DNA of 64,000 bases from Pigmentiphaga humi (GCF_900606115.1 NZ_UWPJ01000034.1:35373-99372); one strand, 5' to 3'. Counted from the first letter of the stretch, positions 1 through 10,607 are shown. The notes: generated by a model not told the origin, from the letters alone. Made by a program: numbers and translations.

Positions 1-445
1 AGTTGACCCAGATCTCGGTGGGCCAGCGGTAGGCCACGTACAGGTTGAGCGCGCCGACCGCGGCAAAGAACGTCACCCATGCCATGTTGAGCCGGTTCCA
101 GACGGTGTCGGCCAACTGGATCTGCGCGCCCAGCATGCTGCGCAGGAAGTTGCGCCTGAACAGCCACTGTCCGCCGGCGAGCACGGCGGCGAACAGCCAG
201 TACAGCACGGTCGGCTTCCACTTGATGAAGGTTTCGTCGTGCAGGAACAGGGTCGCACCGCCGAACACCACGATGATGGTCAGGTTGATCCAATGCATGG
301 GTTCGATCTTTCTGCGCCGCGCGAGCAGCCAGACGATCTGCAGCACGCTGGCCGCCATGGCGACGCCGGTGGCCACGTAGATGTCGGCGAATTTGTAGGC
401 CGCGAAGAACAGCAGCAGGGGGAACAGATCGAACAGTAATTTCAT
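1..445 (-). CDS. yciB: Intracellular septation/inner-membrane protein YciB (IspZ), C-terminus outside window
   Basis: Small polytopic inner-membrane protein of the YciB/IspZ family, linked to cell-envelope integrity and septation. Reading the minus strand from the ATG at 445-443 gives MKLLFDLFPLLLFFAAYKFA, the typical family N-terminus, then successive hydrophobic helices and the segment WRFN-like FRRNFLRSMLG near residue 100. The frame stays open to position 1, so about 148 residues are visible and the end lies outside the window. The identification rests on the N-terminal motif and the helix pattern. The msrB gene follows upstream on the same strand, 51 bp away. Confidence 0.88.
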   Translation of the reverse strand, partial: MKLLFDLFPLLLFFAAYKFADIYVATGVAMAASVLQIVWLLARRRKIEPMHWINLTIIVVFGGATLFLHDETFIKWKPTVLYWLFAAVLAGGQWLFRRNFLRSMLGAQIQLADTVWNRLNMAWVTFFAAVGALNLYVAYRWPTEIWVN

Positions 446-496
446 CGGAATCGCGGACAGGGATGGCTGAAGTGGAGGAAAAGAACGGGCAGGGCC

Positions 497-898
497 CTAC
501 AAGGGTTCGAACTTGAGCGATACCGAGTTGATGCAGTAGCGCAGGCCGGTGGGCGGCGGGCCGTCCTCGAATACGTGGCCCAGGTGGGCGTCGCAGACAT
601 TGCACAGGATTTCCGTGCGCACCATGCCGTGGGTGGTGTCGACTTCCTCGCGAACGTTGTCGGGGTTGATGGGAGCGAAGTAACTCGGCCAGCCGCAGGC
701 GGATTCGAACTTGGTGTCCGAGGCGAACAGCGGGGTGCCGCAGGCCACGCAGCGGTAGATGCCCGCTTCATGGTGATTCCAGTATTGTCCGGTAAAGGCC
801 CTTTCGGTCGCCTTTTCGCGCGCTACCGCGTATTGCATGGGGGTGAGCAGCGTGCGCCATTCGTCGTCGGATTTGTGGACTTTGGGTTTGTCGGTCAT
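497..898 (-). CDS. msrB: Peptide-methionine (R)-S-oxide reductase MsrB
   Basis: Reduces methionine-R-sulfoxide in oxidised proteins in the cytoplasm. The 133-residue product is normal length for a free-standing MsrB. Two CxxC zinc pairs are visible (C50/C53 and C99/C102), with the family core CGWPSY near residue 68 and the catalytic cysteine in RYCINS (C122). Start is the ATG complementary to 896-898, preceded on the minus strand by the end of selO only 11 bp away, so the two are probably co-transcribed. Nothing unusual is seen. Confidence 0.95.
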   Translation of the reverse strand: MTDKPKVHKSDDEWRTLLTPMQYAVAREKATERAFTGQYWNHHEAGIYRCVACGTPLFASDTKFESACGWPSYFAPINPDNVREEVDTTHGMVRTEILCNVCDAHLGHVFEDGPPPTGLRYCINSVSLKFEPL

Positions 899-909
899 GG
901 ATCGAAGCC

Positions 910-2409
<1,500 letters not shown>

Positions 2410-2732
2410 GAGCTTCAAAACAGTTATCCACGGCGCCGTGCGCCTTCCACATTGCATGTACGGGCCCTTACCCAGGGCGCCGCGGATCCGGCTCCGCCGG
2501 TCCGCCAGCGTCGCCCCTGGGCTCGGCGCCGGGCCGCCCCAAGGCGGGCCCAGCCCCCTTCGGGGGCTACCGCGCAGCGGCTGGGGGCTCACCATACTGG
2601 GCGCGCGTAAGCGCGTAGGGGGGACCTTTTCTCAGGTTAACCTATTTGCATGGATTCCATTTTTTTCTCCCGCTCCCTACGCCGCCGCGGAACGGGGCGG
2701 GCAGGCGCGCGTGCCCGCCGGGAGCAGGGTGC
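2410..2732. other. Intergenic region with GC-rich dispersed repeat and divergent promoters
   Basis: The 323 bp between divergent selO and livH hold no convincing gene. From about 2516 to 2600 there is a GC-rich, partly palindromic block (GGGCCGCCCC, then CCCCCTTCGGGGG, then GCGCAGCGGCTGGGGG). It resembles blocks at 20040, 43712 and 50882 and the short intergenic repeats common in Bordetella/Achromobacter. The right part (2625-2660) is AT-richer and could hold the livH promoter. A purine-rich GGAGCAGG at 2721 is the likely livH ribosome site. Confidence 0.5.
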
Positions 2733-3698
2733 GTGGAAGGCCTGATCGTATCGGTACTCAACGGGCTTTGCTACGGCCTGCTGCTGTTCATGCTGTCGGC
2801 CGGGCTGACCCTGGTGTTCAGCATGATGGGCATCATCAACTTCGCCCATGCGAGTTTCTACATGCTGGGAGCCTATCTTGCCTATGCCGTCGGCGGCGCG
2901 CTGGCACGGGCGTCGATGCCGGCGGGCGCTGCGTTCTGGACCGCCTTGTTTCTGGCTCCTGTGCTGGCGGGCCTGGGCGGGGCGGCGGTGGAGCGTTTCG
3001 CGCTGCGCCGCCTGCGGCCGCGCGGCCACGTGGCCGAATTGCTGTTCACCTTCGCGCTGGCCTACGTCATTGTCGAGCTGGTGCAGCTGGTATGGGGCCG
3101 TTCGGCGGTGCCGTATCGCATGCCGGCGGCGCTGGCCGAGCCGCTGCTCGTGCTGGGCGGCCAGGCTTTCGCGGCCTACCGGCTGGTGATCGCCGCCGTG
3201 GCCGGAACCATGCTGGCGGCGCTGTGGTGGGGGCTCAAGCGCACGCGCATCGGCCTGGTGGTGCAGGCGGCCATCGCCCATCCGGACATGGCGCAGGCGC
3301 TGGGGCACGACGTGCCGCGCGTGTTCATGCTGGTGTTCGCCGCGGGCTGCCTGCTGGCGGCGCTGGCCGGCGCCATCGGCGGCAGCGTATTCGTGACCGA
3401 TCCCGGCATGGCGCAGGCGCTGGGGCCCATCGTCTTCGTCGTCACTGTCGTGGGCGGCCTGGGATCGCTGGCGGGCGCCTTCGTGGCCAGCCTGCTGATC
3501 GGCCTGGTGCAGACCCTGGCCGTCGGCGCGCATTTGTCGCTGGCCGGCGTGGCCGGATGGCTGGGCGCGCGACCCGAGGCGGTCGCCGCGCTGGCCGCCT
3601 GGCCGCTGTCGCGCATCGCGCCGGTGCTGCCGTATCTGCTGATGGTCGCGGTGCTGGTATGGCGGCCGCGCGGCTTGATGGGCGCGCGCGAGACATGA
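2733..3698 (+). CDS. livH: Branched-chain amino-acid-type ABC transporter permease, LivH family
   Basis: Inner-membrane permease of an ABC importer of the branched-chain amino acid/urea/amide class. The 321-residue product has about eight hydrophobic helices and the family signature SAGLTLVFSMMGIINFAHAS near its N-terminus. I choose the GTG at 2733 (VEGLIVSVLNGLCYG) because GGAGCAGG lies just upstream and the extra residues from an upstream start are low-complexity. Its TGA overlaps the ATG of livM (ATGA at 3695-3698), so translation is coupled. Substrate is not evident: no periplasmic binding protein gene is encoded beside the cassette. Confidence 0.9.
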   Translation: MEGLIVSVLNGLCYGLLLFMLSAGLTLVFSMMGIINFAHASFYMLGAYLAYAVGGALARASMPAGAAFWTALFLAPVLAGLGGAAVERFALRRLRPRGHVAELLFTFALAYVIVELVQLVWGRSAVPYRMPAALAEPLLVLGGQAFAAYRLVIAAVAGTMLAALWWGLKRTRIGLVVQAAIAHPDMAQALGHDVPRVFMLVFAAGCLLAALAGAIGGSVFVTDPGMAQALGPIVFVVTVVGGLGSLAGAFVASLLIGLVQTLAVGAHLSLAGVAGWLGARPEAVAALAAWPLSRIAPVLPYLLMVAVLVWRPRGLMGARET

Positions 3699-4954
3699 GG
3701 CCGTGGGCGCGCGTTTCTTCCGGGGTGGCGTGGAGCCTGGCGCTGGGACTGCTGGCCATGCTGGCGCCGCTGCTGCTGGGCAGCCGCTTCCAGCTCGGGC
3801 TGATGTCGCAGATGGCGGCCATGGCGGTGCTCGCGCTTTCCTACAACCTGCTGCTCGGCCAGACCGGCCTGCTGTCGTTCGGACATGCGGTCTATGCGGG
3901 GCTGGGTGGTTTCGCCGTCATCCATCTGCTGCGCGCCACGGCGCAGGGAGGATGGGCTTTGCCGGTGGCGGCGCTGCCGCTGGCCGGCGGCCTCGCGGGC
4001 GCTGCGTTCGCTCTGTTGATCGGCTACCCGACCACGCGCCGGGGCGGTACGCCCTTTGCGATGATCTCGCTGGCCATCGGCGAACTGGTCTATGCGGCGG
4101 CAGGCACGTGGCCCGAGCTGTTCGGCGGAGAGTCCGGCCTGGCGGGAGACCGTACCGCCGGCCCGGCACTCGGGATGGAGGGCTGGTTCGATCCAGACCT
4201 GGGCGCCGATCTCGCCATGTATTACCTGACGGCGGGCTGGGCGTTGCTGTGCGGCGCGGCCATCTACGGCTTGGGGCGCATGCCGCTGCTGCGGTTGGCG
4301 AACGCGGTGCGCGAGAATCCCCAGCGGGTCGGCTTCATGGGCTACGACCCGCATGCGGTGCGTTTCCTGATGCTGGTGCTGGCGGCATTCTTCGCCGGTC
4401 TCGCCGGCGGCCTGGTGGCGCTGAATCTGGAGATCGCCAGCGTGGAAAGCCTGGGCACGGCACGCTCGGCCATGGTGCTGCTGGCGGTAGTGGTCGGCGG
4501 CAGCGGTTTTTTCCTGGGCCCGGTGCTCGGCGCGCTGGTCGTGACGGCATGTTCGGTCGCGTTGTCGCGCTATACCGGCGCGTGGCAGCTTTATCTGGGA
4601 TTGTTGTTCGCGCTGGTCGTGCTGGCGATGCCGGGCGGCCTGGCCGGCGCGGCGTGCTCGCTGGCGGGGCAGTGGCGGCGGCAGGGCGCCTGGCCGTGGC
4701 TGCGCGCGCATGCGTGGCAAGCGGCCGCGGCCGTGTTGCTGCTGGCGGGGTTGACGTTGGCCGTGGAGCTCGCCTACGGCCTGGCGCACGGTCAGGCGGG
4801 CAATCCGGCCGCAGGCTGGTTCGGCCTGGAGTTCGATGCCCGGGCGCCGCTGCCGTGGGCGGCTGCCTGCATATTGCTGGGTATGGGGATGGCCTGCCGC
4901 AGGACGGGAAAACGGCATATGGCTTTACAGGAGCACGGCGATGTGCGGCAATGA
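3695..4954 (+). CDS. livM: Branched-chain amino-acid-type ABC transporter permease, LivM family
   Basis: Second membrane subunit of the importer. The 419-residue product has the LivM signatures SYNLLLGQTGLLSFGHAVYAG near residue 50 and ENPQRVGFMGYDPHAVRF near residue 210, the cytoplasmic loop that contacts the ATPase. It is longer than a minimal LivM (about 300-350 residues) because of an extra hydrophobic C-terminal tail after about residue 320. It starts inside the livH stop codon and its last codons overlap the start of livG (4941), showing a tight operon. Confidence 0.9.
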   Translation: MRPWARVSSGVAWSLALGLLAMLAPLLLGSRFQLGLMSQMAAMAVLALSYNLLLGQTGLLSFGHAVYAGLGGFAVIHLLRATAQGGWALPVAALPLAGGLAGAAFALLIGYPTTRRGGTPFAMISLAIGELVYAAAGTWPELFGGESGLAGDRTAGPALGMEGWFDPDLGADLAMYYLTAGWALLCGAAIYGLGRMPLLRLANAVRENPQRVGFMGYDPHAVRFLMLVLAAFFAGLAGGLVALNLEIASVESLGTARSAMVLLAVVVGGSGFFLGPVLGALVVTACSVALSRYTGAWQLYLGLLFALVVLAMPGGLAGAACSLAGQWRRQGAWPWLRAHAWQAAAAVLLLAGLTLAVELAYGLAHGQAGNPAAGWFGLEFDARAPLPWAAACILLGMGMACRRTGKRHMALQEHGDVRQ

Positions 4955-5705
4955 GCGCATCGCCTTGGCGTTGGAAGGCGTGGCGATGCGCTACGGCCAG
5001 GCCCGCATCCTGCACGGCGTAGAGCTGCGGGTGGAGCGGGGCGAGTTCCATGCGCTGATCGGTCCGAACGGCGCGGGCAAGTCCACCTTGTTCAACGTGG
5101 TGTCGGGCGTGGCAGCGCCGACGGCGGGACGGATCCGGCTGCACGGCCGCGACATCACGGGTCTGCCCGCGCACAAGGTGGTGCGGCGCGGCCTGTCGCG
5201 CAGTTTCCAGGTCGCCAATGTCCTTGCCGGCATGTCGGTGGCGGACAACCTGCGCTGTGCGGCGATGCGGGCCTGCGGCGTGGGCTATCTGCGGCGCCGG
5301 GGTTTGCATGCGGCCCATGCCCGCGCGGACCGGCTGCTGGCCGGCCTGGGGCTCGACACGTGGGCGCTACGGCTGGCGGGCGAACTCGGCTATGCCGGCC
5401 AGCGCACGCTGGAACTGGGCATGGTGCTGGCGACGGACGCGAGCGTGCTGCTGCTGGACGAGCCGACCGCCGGCATGAGCCGCACCGAGGCTGCGCGGAT
5501 GTCGGCCTTGCTGCGCGAGGCTTGCCGCGGCCGCACCGTCTTGATCGTGGAGCACGACATGCAGGTGGTCTTCGAGCTGGCGGACCGGATTTCCGTCATG
5601 GTGCGGGGCGAGATGATCGCCACCGGCACGCCGGACCGCATCCGCGCAGACCCGGCCGTGCGCCGCGCCTATCTGGGCCAGGCCGGGGAGCACGCCCATG
5701 GGTGA
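4941..5705 (+). CDS. livG: ABC transporter ATP-binding protein, LivG family
   Basis: Cytoplasmic ATPase subunit. The 254-residue product has Walker A GPNGAGKST, Walker B LLLDEPTAGMS and the switch histidine in VEHDM. The ABC signature is poorly matched: the expected LSxG region reads LGYAGQRTLELGMVLA. The start ATG at 4941 follows AGGAGCA and overlaps the end of livM. The long insertion after the Q-loop is typical of LivG. The 3' end overlaps livF by 8 bp. Confidence 0.9.
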   Translation: MCGNERIALALEGVAMRYGQARILHGVELRVERGEFHALIGPNGAGKSTLFNVVSGVAAPTAGRIRLHGRDITGLPAHKVVRRGLSRSFQVANVLAGMSVADNLRCAAMRACGVGYLRRRGLHAAHARADRLLAGLGLDTWALRLAGELGYAGQRTLELGMVLATDASVLLLDEPTAGMSRTEAARMSALLREACRGRTVLIVEHDMQVVFELADRISVMVRGEMIATGTPDRIRADPAVRRAYLGQAGEHAHG

Positions 5706-6402
5706 TATGGCCCTCAGGATAGCGGATGCGCGCGCTTGGTATGGCAAGGCGCAAGTCCTGCATGGCGCGCGCCTGGAAGTCGGGCGCGGCGAGATCGTGG
5801 CGCTGCTGGGGCGCAACGGGGCGGGCCGCTCGACCCTGGCGCGGACTGTCATGGGGCTGGTCGCGCGCAGCGGCAGCTTTGTCTGGAACGGCCGCGAAAC
5901 GCGCACGCTGCGGCCTTTCGACATCGCCCGCCTGGGGATAGGCTACGTGCCGGAAAGCCGGGACATCTTTCCGGGCATGACGGTGGCGCAGAACCTGCTG
6001 CTCGGCCAAAAGCAGGCTCGGCCGGGGCGGTGGCGCCCGCAGGACGCCTACGATCTATTTCCCGCGCTGGGCCGCCGGGCCGACACCGATGCCCAAGTGC
6101 TGTCCGGCGGCGAGCAGCAGATGCTCGCGCTGGCGCGAACGCTCATGGGCGATCCGGCCTTGATGCTGGTGGATGAGCCGACCGAAGGGCTGGCGCCCCA
6201 GGTGGTGGCGCAGTTGCGCGGGTTTTTCCAGGTCTTGCGCGAGCAGGGCATGGCCATGCTGCTGATCGAGCAGAAGCTCGACCTCGCCTTGGACATCGCC
6301 GACCGTGTCTACGTGCTGGGGCACGGCGCCGTGGTGTTTGAAGGAACACCCGCAGCATTGCTGGCGCAGCCCGGCGTGCGCAAGGAGTGGCTGGAGCTCT
6401 GA
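5698..6402 (+). CDS. livF: ABC transporter ATP-binding protein, LivF family, with Arg in Walker A
   Basis: Second ATPase subunit of the importer, 234 residues, the usual LivF length. The ABC signature LSGGEQQMLALAR, Walker B LMLVDEPTEGLAP and switch region IEQK (the LivF family normally has Gln here) are present. The Walker A reads GRNGAGRST: residue 44, the phosphate-binding lysine in nearly all ABC ATPases, is arginine (codon CGC at about 5827). Such a change normally abolishes ATP hydrolysis, so either LivG drives transport alone, or the system is impaired. The gene overlaps livG, and a CoA-transferase gene follows convergently after 31 bp. Confidence 0.9.
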   Translation: MGDMALRIADARAWYGKAQVLHGARLEVGRGEIVALLGRNGAGRSTLARTVMGLVARSGSFVWNGRETRTLRPFDIARLGIGYVPESRDIFPGMTVAQNLLLGQKQARPGRWRPQDAYDLFPALGRRADTDAQVLSGGEQQMLALARTLMGDPALMLVDEPTEGLAPQVVAQLRGFFQVLREQGMAMLLIEQKLDLALDIADRVYVLGHGAVVFEGTPAALLAQPGVRKEWLEL

Positions 6403-6433
6403 CGGGGAGGGGGGCTGGCGGGGAAAGGCGGCG

Positions 6434-7843
6434 CTAGGAGAGCGTCCAGGCCGCGGGCGACGTGCCGAGGCGGCCGGCGGGCAAGTCCCAGTACATGGGC
6501 GTGCCTGCAAGGTCCAGCGCCGGCTTGAGGCGCCGTGCACGGCCCCAGGCCGTCAGTTCCGACGGCGCGGTGCAGTCGCCGCGGGTCTCCGGCGCAAGAG
6601 GTTTTGCGCCGGCCGGTGCCACCTCTTGCACGAGCAATGCAGCGGTGCGCGCCAGCGAGGTCCGCGTTTCGGTGCCCGCGCCGCTGCGCAAGCGCTCGCA
6701 CAGTCCGCGTATCGCCGCGGCCGCCATGATGTAGCCGGTGGCGTGGTCCAGCGCCTGCACCGGCAGCGGCGTCGGCCGGGGTCGGCCCGACTGCCGCATG
6801 CCGGCGTCGGCGATGCCGCAACTCATCTGGACCAGGCTGTCGAAGCCGCGCCGCGTCTTCCATGGGCCCGACCAGCCGTAGGCATCGAGCGAAACGTCGA
6901 CCAGCGCGGGATTGATGCGCCGCCGCTGCTGCGCATCGAAACCCAGGGCGGCCAGCGCGTCGGAGCGGTAGCCGTGCACCAGCACGTCGGCATCGCGCAG
7001 CAGCTGGCGGAAAATGCGCCGGCCTTCGGCCTGGCGCAGGTCCAGCCGGGCGCAGCGCTTGCCCACGGTCAGTTCGGGTTCGGCGGCAGGTTCTTCCCAG
7101 CCCGGCGGGTCCAGCCGCAGGACTTGCGCGCCATAGCCGGCCAGCAGCCGCGTGGCGACCGGGCCGGCGATGATGCGGGTCAGGTCGAGCACGCGTATGC
7201 CTTGCAGCGGCCGCGCGGCCGGCACGGCCCAGGCAGGAGGTTCCGCGCCTGGCGTGCGCGCATGCCAGGCCAGCGGCTCGGCAGCGATCGCCATGCCTTG
7301 CGGGTGGGCCGCCCATTCCTGAAGACTGCGCATTTGTGCCGCGCAGCCGCGTTGTTCGACCACCGCGCTTTCCAGTTCCTGCGCCTGCCAGCCTGCGACG
7401 GCGCGCGCCACGCTGTCGCGATCGGCGGCGCAGCCCAGAACGCGCAGCGCGGCCTCGCGATGATGCGGCGCATTCGTATGCAGGCGTATCCAGCCATCGG
7501 CGGTTTCGTAGTCGCCGGCAACGGCGTCCCACGTCGGCGGCCGTTTCCAGCCCACCGGCCGCAAAGAGGAGTCGAACCAGAACGAGGCCAGGCGCCGGTC
7601 TACCCGCACGGCCGGCGCCTGGCCGCCGCGCAGCGCCAGCAATTCCGCCAGCGCCAGCCCTGCGGCGCCGATGGAGGCTGCCGCCAGTTCGGTCACCGCA
7701 AAGACGGAGGGCAGGCTGCCCGTGCCGGTGAACGCCGCCTGGCCCGCCAGCCCCGGGGGGCCGTCCAGGGCGTGCCAGATGGCGTGCAGGAAACCGGCGG
7801 CGGCCCCGCCGGCATTTCCTTCGGTTGCTGGGGTGGCGTTCAT
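6434..7843 (-). CDS. CaiB/BaiF (class III) CoA-transferase family protein
   Basis: Class III CoA-transferases move CoA between acyl-CoA and a free carboxylic acid. The 469-residue product has the fold signature GIRVLDLTRIIAGPVATRLLAG mid-protein, then DPPGWEEP, TVGKRCARLDLR and LVHGYRSDAL, and ALDHATGY where the catalytic Asp of the family is expected. About 210 residues precede the usual start of the core, so it may be the longer, two-lobed subfamily. I start at the ATG complementary to 7841-7843; the upstream extension has no ribosome site. It is convergent with livF. Substrate unknown. Confidence 0.8.
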   Translation of the reverse strand: MNATPATEGNAGGAAAGFLHAIWHALDGPPGLAGQAAFTGTGSLPSVFAVTELAAASIGAAGLALAELLALRGGQAPAVRVDRRLASFWFDSSLRPVGWKRPPTWDAVAGDYETADGWIRLHTNAPHHREAALRVLGCAADRDSVARAVAGWQAQELESAVVEQRGCAAQMRSLQEWAAHPQGMAIAAEPLAWHARTPGAEPPAWAVPAARPLQGIRVLDLTRIIAGPVATRLLAGYGAQVLRLDPPGWEEPAAEPELTVGKRCARLDLRQAEGRRIFRQLLRDADVLVHGYRSDALAALGFDAQQRRRINPALVDVSLDAYGWSGPWKTRRGFDSLVQMSCGIADAGMRQSGRPRPTPLPVQALDHATGYIMAAAAIRGLCERLRSGAGTETRTSLARTAALLVQEVAPAGAKPLAPETRGDCTAPSELTAWGRARRLKPALDLAGTPMYWDLPAGRLGTSPAAWTLS

Positions 7844-7874
7844 GGCGATGGTCCGTTGCGCCTGGAGGGACTCC

Positions 7875-9617
7875 CTAGAGTACCTCGGCCGCGTAGTCGG
7901 CCAGCCGTGATCGCTCGCCGCGTTGCAGCGTGACATGGCCCGAATGGGGCCAGCCCTTGAAGCGGTCCACGACGTAGGTCAGGCCGGAGCTGCCTTCGGT
8001 CAGGTAGGGCGTATCGATCTGCGCGATGTTGCCCAGGCATACCACCTTGGTGCCCGGACCGGCGCGGGTGATCAGCGTCTTCATCTGCTTGGGCGTCAGG
8101 TTCTGCGCCTCGTCGATGATCAGGAACTTGTTCAGGAAAGTGCGGCCGCGCATGAAGTTCAGCGATTTGACCTTGACCCGCGAGCGGATCAGGTCCATGG
8201 TCGCGGCCCGGCCCCAGTCGCCGCCATGGCCGGCCTCGCCTTCGCCCATGTTGAGCACGTCGAGGTTGTCTTCGAGCGCGCCCATCCAGGGCAGCATCTT
8301 TTCTTCTTCGGTGCCGGGCAGAAAGCCGATGTCCTCGCCCACCGGGACGGTGACGCGGGTCATGATGATTTCGGTGTAGCGCTTGGTCTCCAGCACTTGC
8401 GTCAGGCCCGCGGCCAGCGCCAGCAGCGTCTTGCCGGTGCCGGCCTGGCCCAGCAGCGAGATGAAATCGCACTCGGGGTTCATCAGCAGGTTGAGCGCGA
8501 AGTTCTGCTCGCGATTGCGCGCGGTGATGCCCCAGACGTTGTTCTTGCTGTGGGTGTATTCGCGCAGCGTCTGCAATACCGCGGTCTTGCCCATGACTTC
8601 CTTGACCTGGGCGTACAGCGGCATGCTGCCTTCGAAGTAGACGAACTGGTTGACCGCGAACTGGGAGCACAGCGGACCGGTGATGCGGTAGTAGGTGCTG
8701 CCGCCCTGTTGCCAGGACTCCATGTTCTTGCTGTGCTTGTCCCAGAAGTCGTCGGGCAGCTGCAGGATGCCGGTGTAGAGCAGGTCGGAGTCTTCCAGCA
8801 CCTGGTCGTTGAAATAGTCTTCGGCCGGCAGGCCCAGCGCGCGCGCCTTCACGCGCATGTTGATGTCCTTGGACACCAGCACGACTTCGCGGTCGGTGGA
8901 GCGTTCCTGCAGCGCGCGCACCACGCCCAGGATCTGGTTGTCGGCCTTGCCCACCGGCAGGCCCGAGGGCAGCGAGGAGGACAGCAGCGTGGTCTGGAGG
9001 TACAGGCGCCCCACGGCGTCGCGGTTGCCCAGCTTGTCGAGCGGGATGCCCGCTTCCATGTCGCCGACGTCGCTCACCAGTTCGTCGAGCGTGCGGCTGA
9101 CCTGGCGCGCGTTGCGCGCGACTTCGGACATGCCCTTCTTGTTGTTGTCTAGTTCTTCCAGCGTCATCATGGGCAGGAAGATGTCGTGTTCCTCGAAGCG
9201 GAACAGCGCGCTCGGGTCGTGCATCAGCACGTTGGTGTCGAGCACGAACAGCTTGGCGGTTTCCGATTCGCTGGCCTTGGCGCGGCGCTTGGCCGTGCGG
9301 ACGGCGGCGGGCTTGCCGGCCTGCGCGGCGGCAAGCGCCTGGGCGGGCGCGGGCTGGGGCGCGCGCGCCGCGGGCACCGGAGCCAGCGCCGGCGCGGCGG
9401 AGTTGGCCGGCGTCCTGGCCTTGGCCGTTTTGCGCGCAGTCTTGGCCGGCGCCGCCTGGATGCCTTCCAGCTCGGGCTGGACGGCGGGCGGGGCTTCGCC
9501 GGCCAGCGCGGCGGGCTCGGCCTGCGCCCGTTTGCCGCGCGCGGCGGGACGTGCCGCCTCGCCCGTGGGGAAGGACAGGATGGCTGCGGGCCGGGTGGGC
9601 ATCTTCGGAAGCGGCAT
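7875..9617 (-). CDS. PIN domain-PhoH ATPase fusion (PhoH2/YlaK type)
   Basis: Cytoplasmic protein joining an N-terminal PIN ribonuclease-like domain to a PhoH RNA helicase-type ATPase. In the 580-residue product a low-complexity Ala/Pro-rich leader of about 110 residues is followed by the PIN core LFVLDTNVLMHDPSALF with EELDNNKKG, and then PhoH with Walker A GQAGTGKTLLA and Walker B LIIDEAQNLTPKQMK. The start ATG complementary to 9615-9617 is preceded by AGGAGATAT. The leader is longer than usual. bcp lies 91 bp upstream on the same strand. Confidence 0.9.
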   Translation of the reverse strand: MPLPKMPTRPAAILSFPTGEAARPAARGKRAQAEPAALAGEAPPAVQPELEGIQAAPAKTARKTAKARTPANSAAPALAPVPAARAPQPAPAQALAAAQAGKPAAVRTAKRRAKASESETAKLFVLDTNVLMHDPSALFRFEEHDIFLPMMTLEELDNNKKGMSEVARNARQVSRTLDELVSDVGDMEAGIPLDKLGNRDAVGRLYLQTTLLSSSLPSGLPVGKADNQILGVVRALQERSTDREVVLVSKDINMRVKARALGLPAEDYFNDQVLEDSDLLYTGILQLPDDFWDKHSKNMESWQQGGSTYYRITGPLCSQFAVNQFVYFEGSMPLYAQVKEVMGKTAVLQTLREYTHSKNNVWGITARNREQNFALNLLMNPECDFISLLGQAGTGKTLLALAAGLTQVLETKRYTEIIMTRVTVPVGEDIGFLPGTEEEKMLPWMGALEDNLDVLNMGEGEAGHGGDWGRAATMDLIRSRVKVKSLNFMRGRTFLNKFLIIDEAQNLTPKQMKTLITRAGPGTKVVCLGNIAQIDTPYLTEGSSGLTYVVDRFKGWPHSGHVTLQRGERSRLADYAAEVL

Positions 9618-9708
9618 GGACGGATATCTCCTGGGGCTGGGAGGGTCTTCTACGCGCCCGGCGGGGGCGCGTGGAAGGTCATCATGGGGTGCGGTGGCCG
9701 GGGCAAGT

Positions 9709-10173
9709 TCAGCCGAGCTGCCGGACGGCTTCGAGCACGGCATCGACGTGGCCGGGCACTTTCACGCCGCGCCATTCCTGGCGCAGCTTGCCTTGCGCGT
9801 CGATCAGGAAAGTGCTGCGTTCGATGCCGTGCACCTGCTTGCCATACATGTTCTTCATCTTCATGACCCCGTACTGTTCGCACAGGGTCTCGTCGGGATC
9901 GGCGATGAGCGGAAAGGGAAAGCCCTGTTTTTCCTTGAATTTCTGGTGCGAGGCCAGGGTATCGCGCGAGACGCCGAGCACCTGGGCGCCGGCGGCCTGG
10001 AAGTCGGCGTAGCGGTCGCGGAAGTTCTGGCCCTGCGTGGTGCAGCCGGGCGTATTGTCGCGCGGGTAGAAGTACATGACCACGACCCGGCCCTGGAGGT
10101 CCTTGAGCGCGATGTCGCCGTCGGTGCTGGGGGCGGTGAAGGCGGGCGCGGCTTGCCCGATGGCGGTACTCAT
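9709..10173 (-). CDS. bcp: Thioredoxin-dependent peroxiredoxin, Bcp/PrxQ type
   Basis: Reduces hydrogen and organic peroxides with thioredoxin as electron donor. The 154-residue product shows MYFYPRDNTPGCTTQG, where the Cys (about residue 45) is the peroxidatic one; the second Cys five residues later seen in 2-Cys Bcp is replaced by Gln (GCTTQGQNF), so this is a 1-Cys-like or distant-resolving variant. VSRDTLASHQKF and the Arg of the active site (IERSTFLID) are present. The ATG is complementary to 10171-10173 with AGGAGCAT-like purines upstream. Confidence 0.93.
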   Translation of the reverse strand: MSTAIGQAAPAFTAPSTDGDIALKDLQGRVVVMYFYPRDNTPGCTTQGQNFRDRYADFQAAGAQVLGVSRDTLASHQKFKEKQGFPFPLIADPDETLCEQYGVMKMKNMYGKQVHGIERSTFLIDAQGKLRQEWRGVKVPGHVDAVLEAVRQLG

Positions 10174-10223
10174 GCGTGATGCTCCAGGAAACAGCGAGGT
10201 TGAAAGAAGGGCGCGCGCATCGT

Positions 10224-10607
10224 TCAGGCCGGGACCAGCGCGGCGATTACGCGCCGTCCTTCGGCCATCAGGATGTTGTAGGTGCGCGAGGCGGCCAGCG
10301 TGTCCATCATTTCCACGCCTATCCCCGCCTTGAGCAGTGGCTTGACCACGGCGGGCGGCAGGAAGCGCTGGCGCGCGCCGGTGCCGATCAGCACGACCTC
10401 GGGCGGCTGGGCCGCGGCGCGCGGCACGACGCTTTCGAGCGCGGCGGCATCGATGTCTTCGAAGGTGGAAACAGGCCAGGCGACGACGTCGCCTTCGGGA
10501 GCGAACACGAGGGCGTGCTCGTAGCGGACGCGGTTGACCTCGAGGTAGCCATCGCCGTACGCGGTAATGGTGTTCAGCGCCGAGGCCGGGTCGGAATGCA
10601 ACTTCAA
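10224..10607 (-). CDS. Mth938-like domain protein (DUF498/NDUFAF3-like)
   Basis: Small conserved protein of the Mth938 superfamily, related to the mitochondrial complex I assembly factor NDUFAF3; its bacterial role is unknown. Recognisable parts are ALNTITAYGDGYLEVNRVRY, the PEVVLIGTGARQRFLPP core and GVEMMDTLAASRTYNILMAEGRRV. I place the start at the TTG complementary to 10605-10607 because GGAG precedes it by 8 nt and LKLHSD matches the family start; an upstream ATG (10643) would add 12 residues that do not look conserved. It lies behind alaC's divergent promoter region. Confidence 0.82.
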   Translation of the reverse strand: MKLHSDPASALNTITAYGDGYLEVNRVRYEHALVFAPEGDVVAWPVSTFEDIDAAALESVVPRAAAQPPEVVLIGTGARQRFLPPAVVKPLLKAGIGVEMMDTLAASRTYNILMAEGRRVIAALVPA

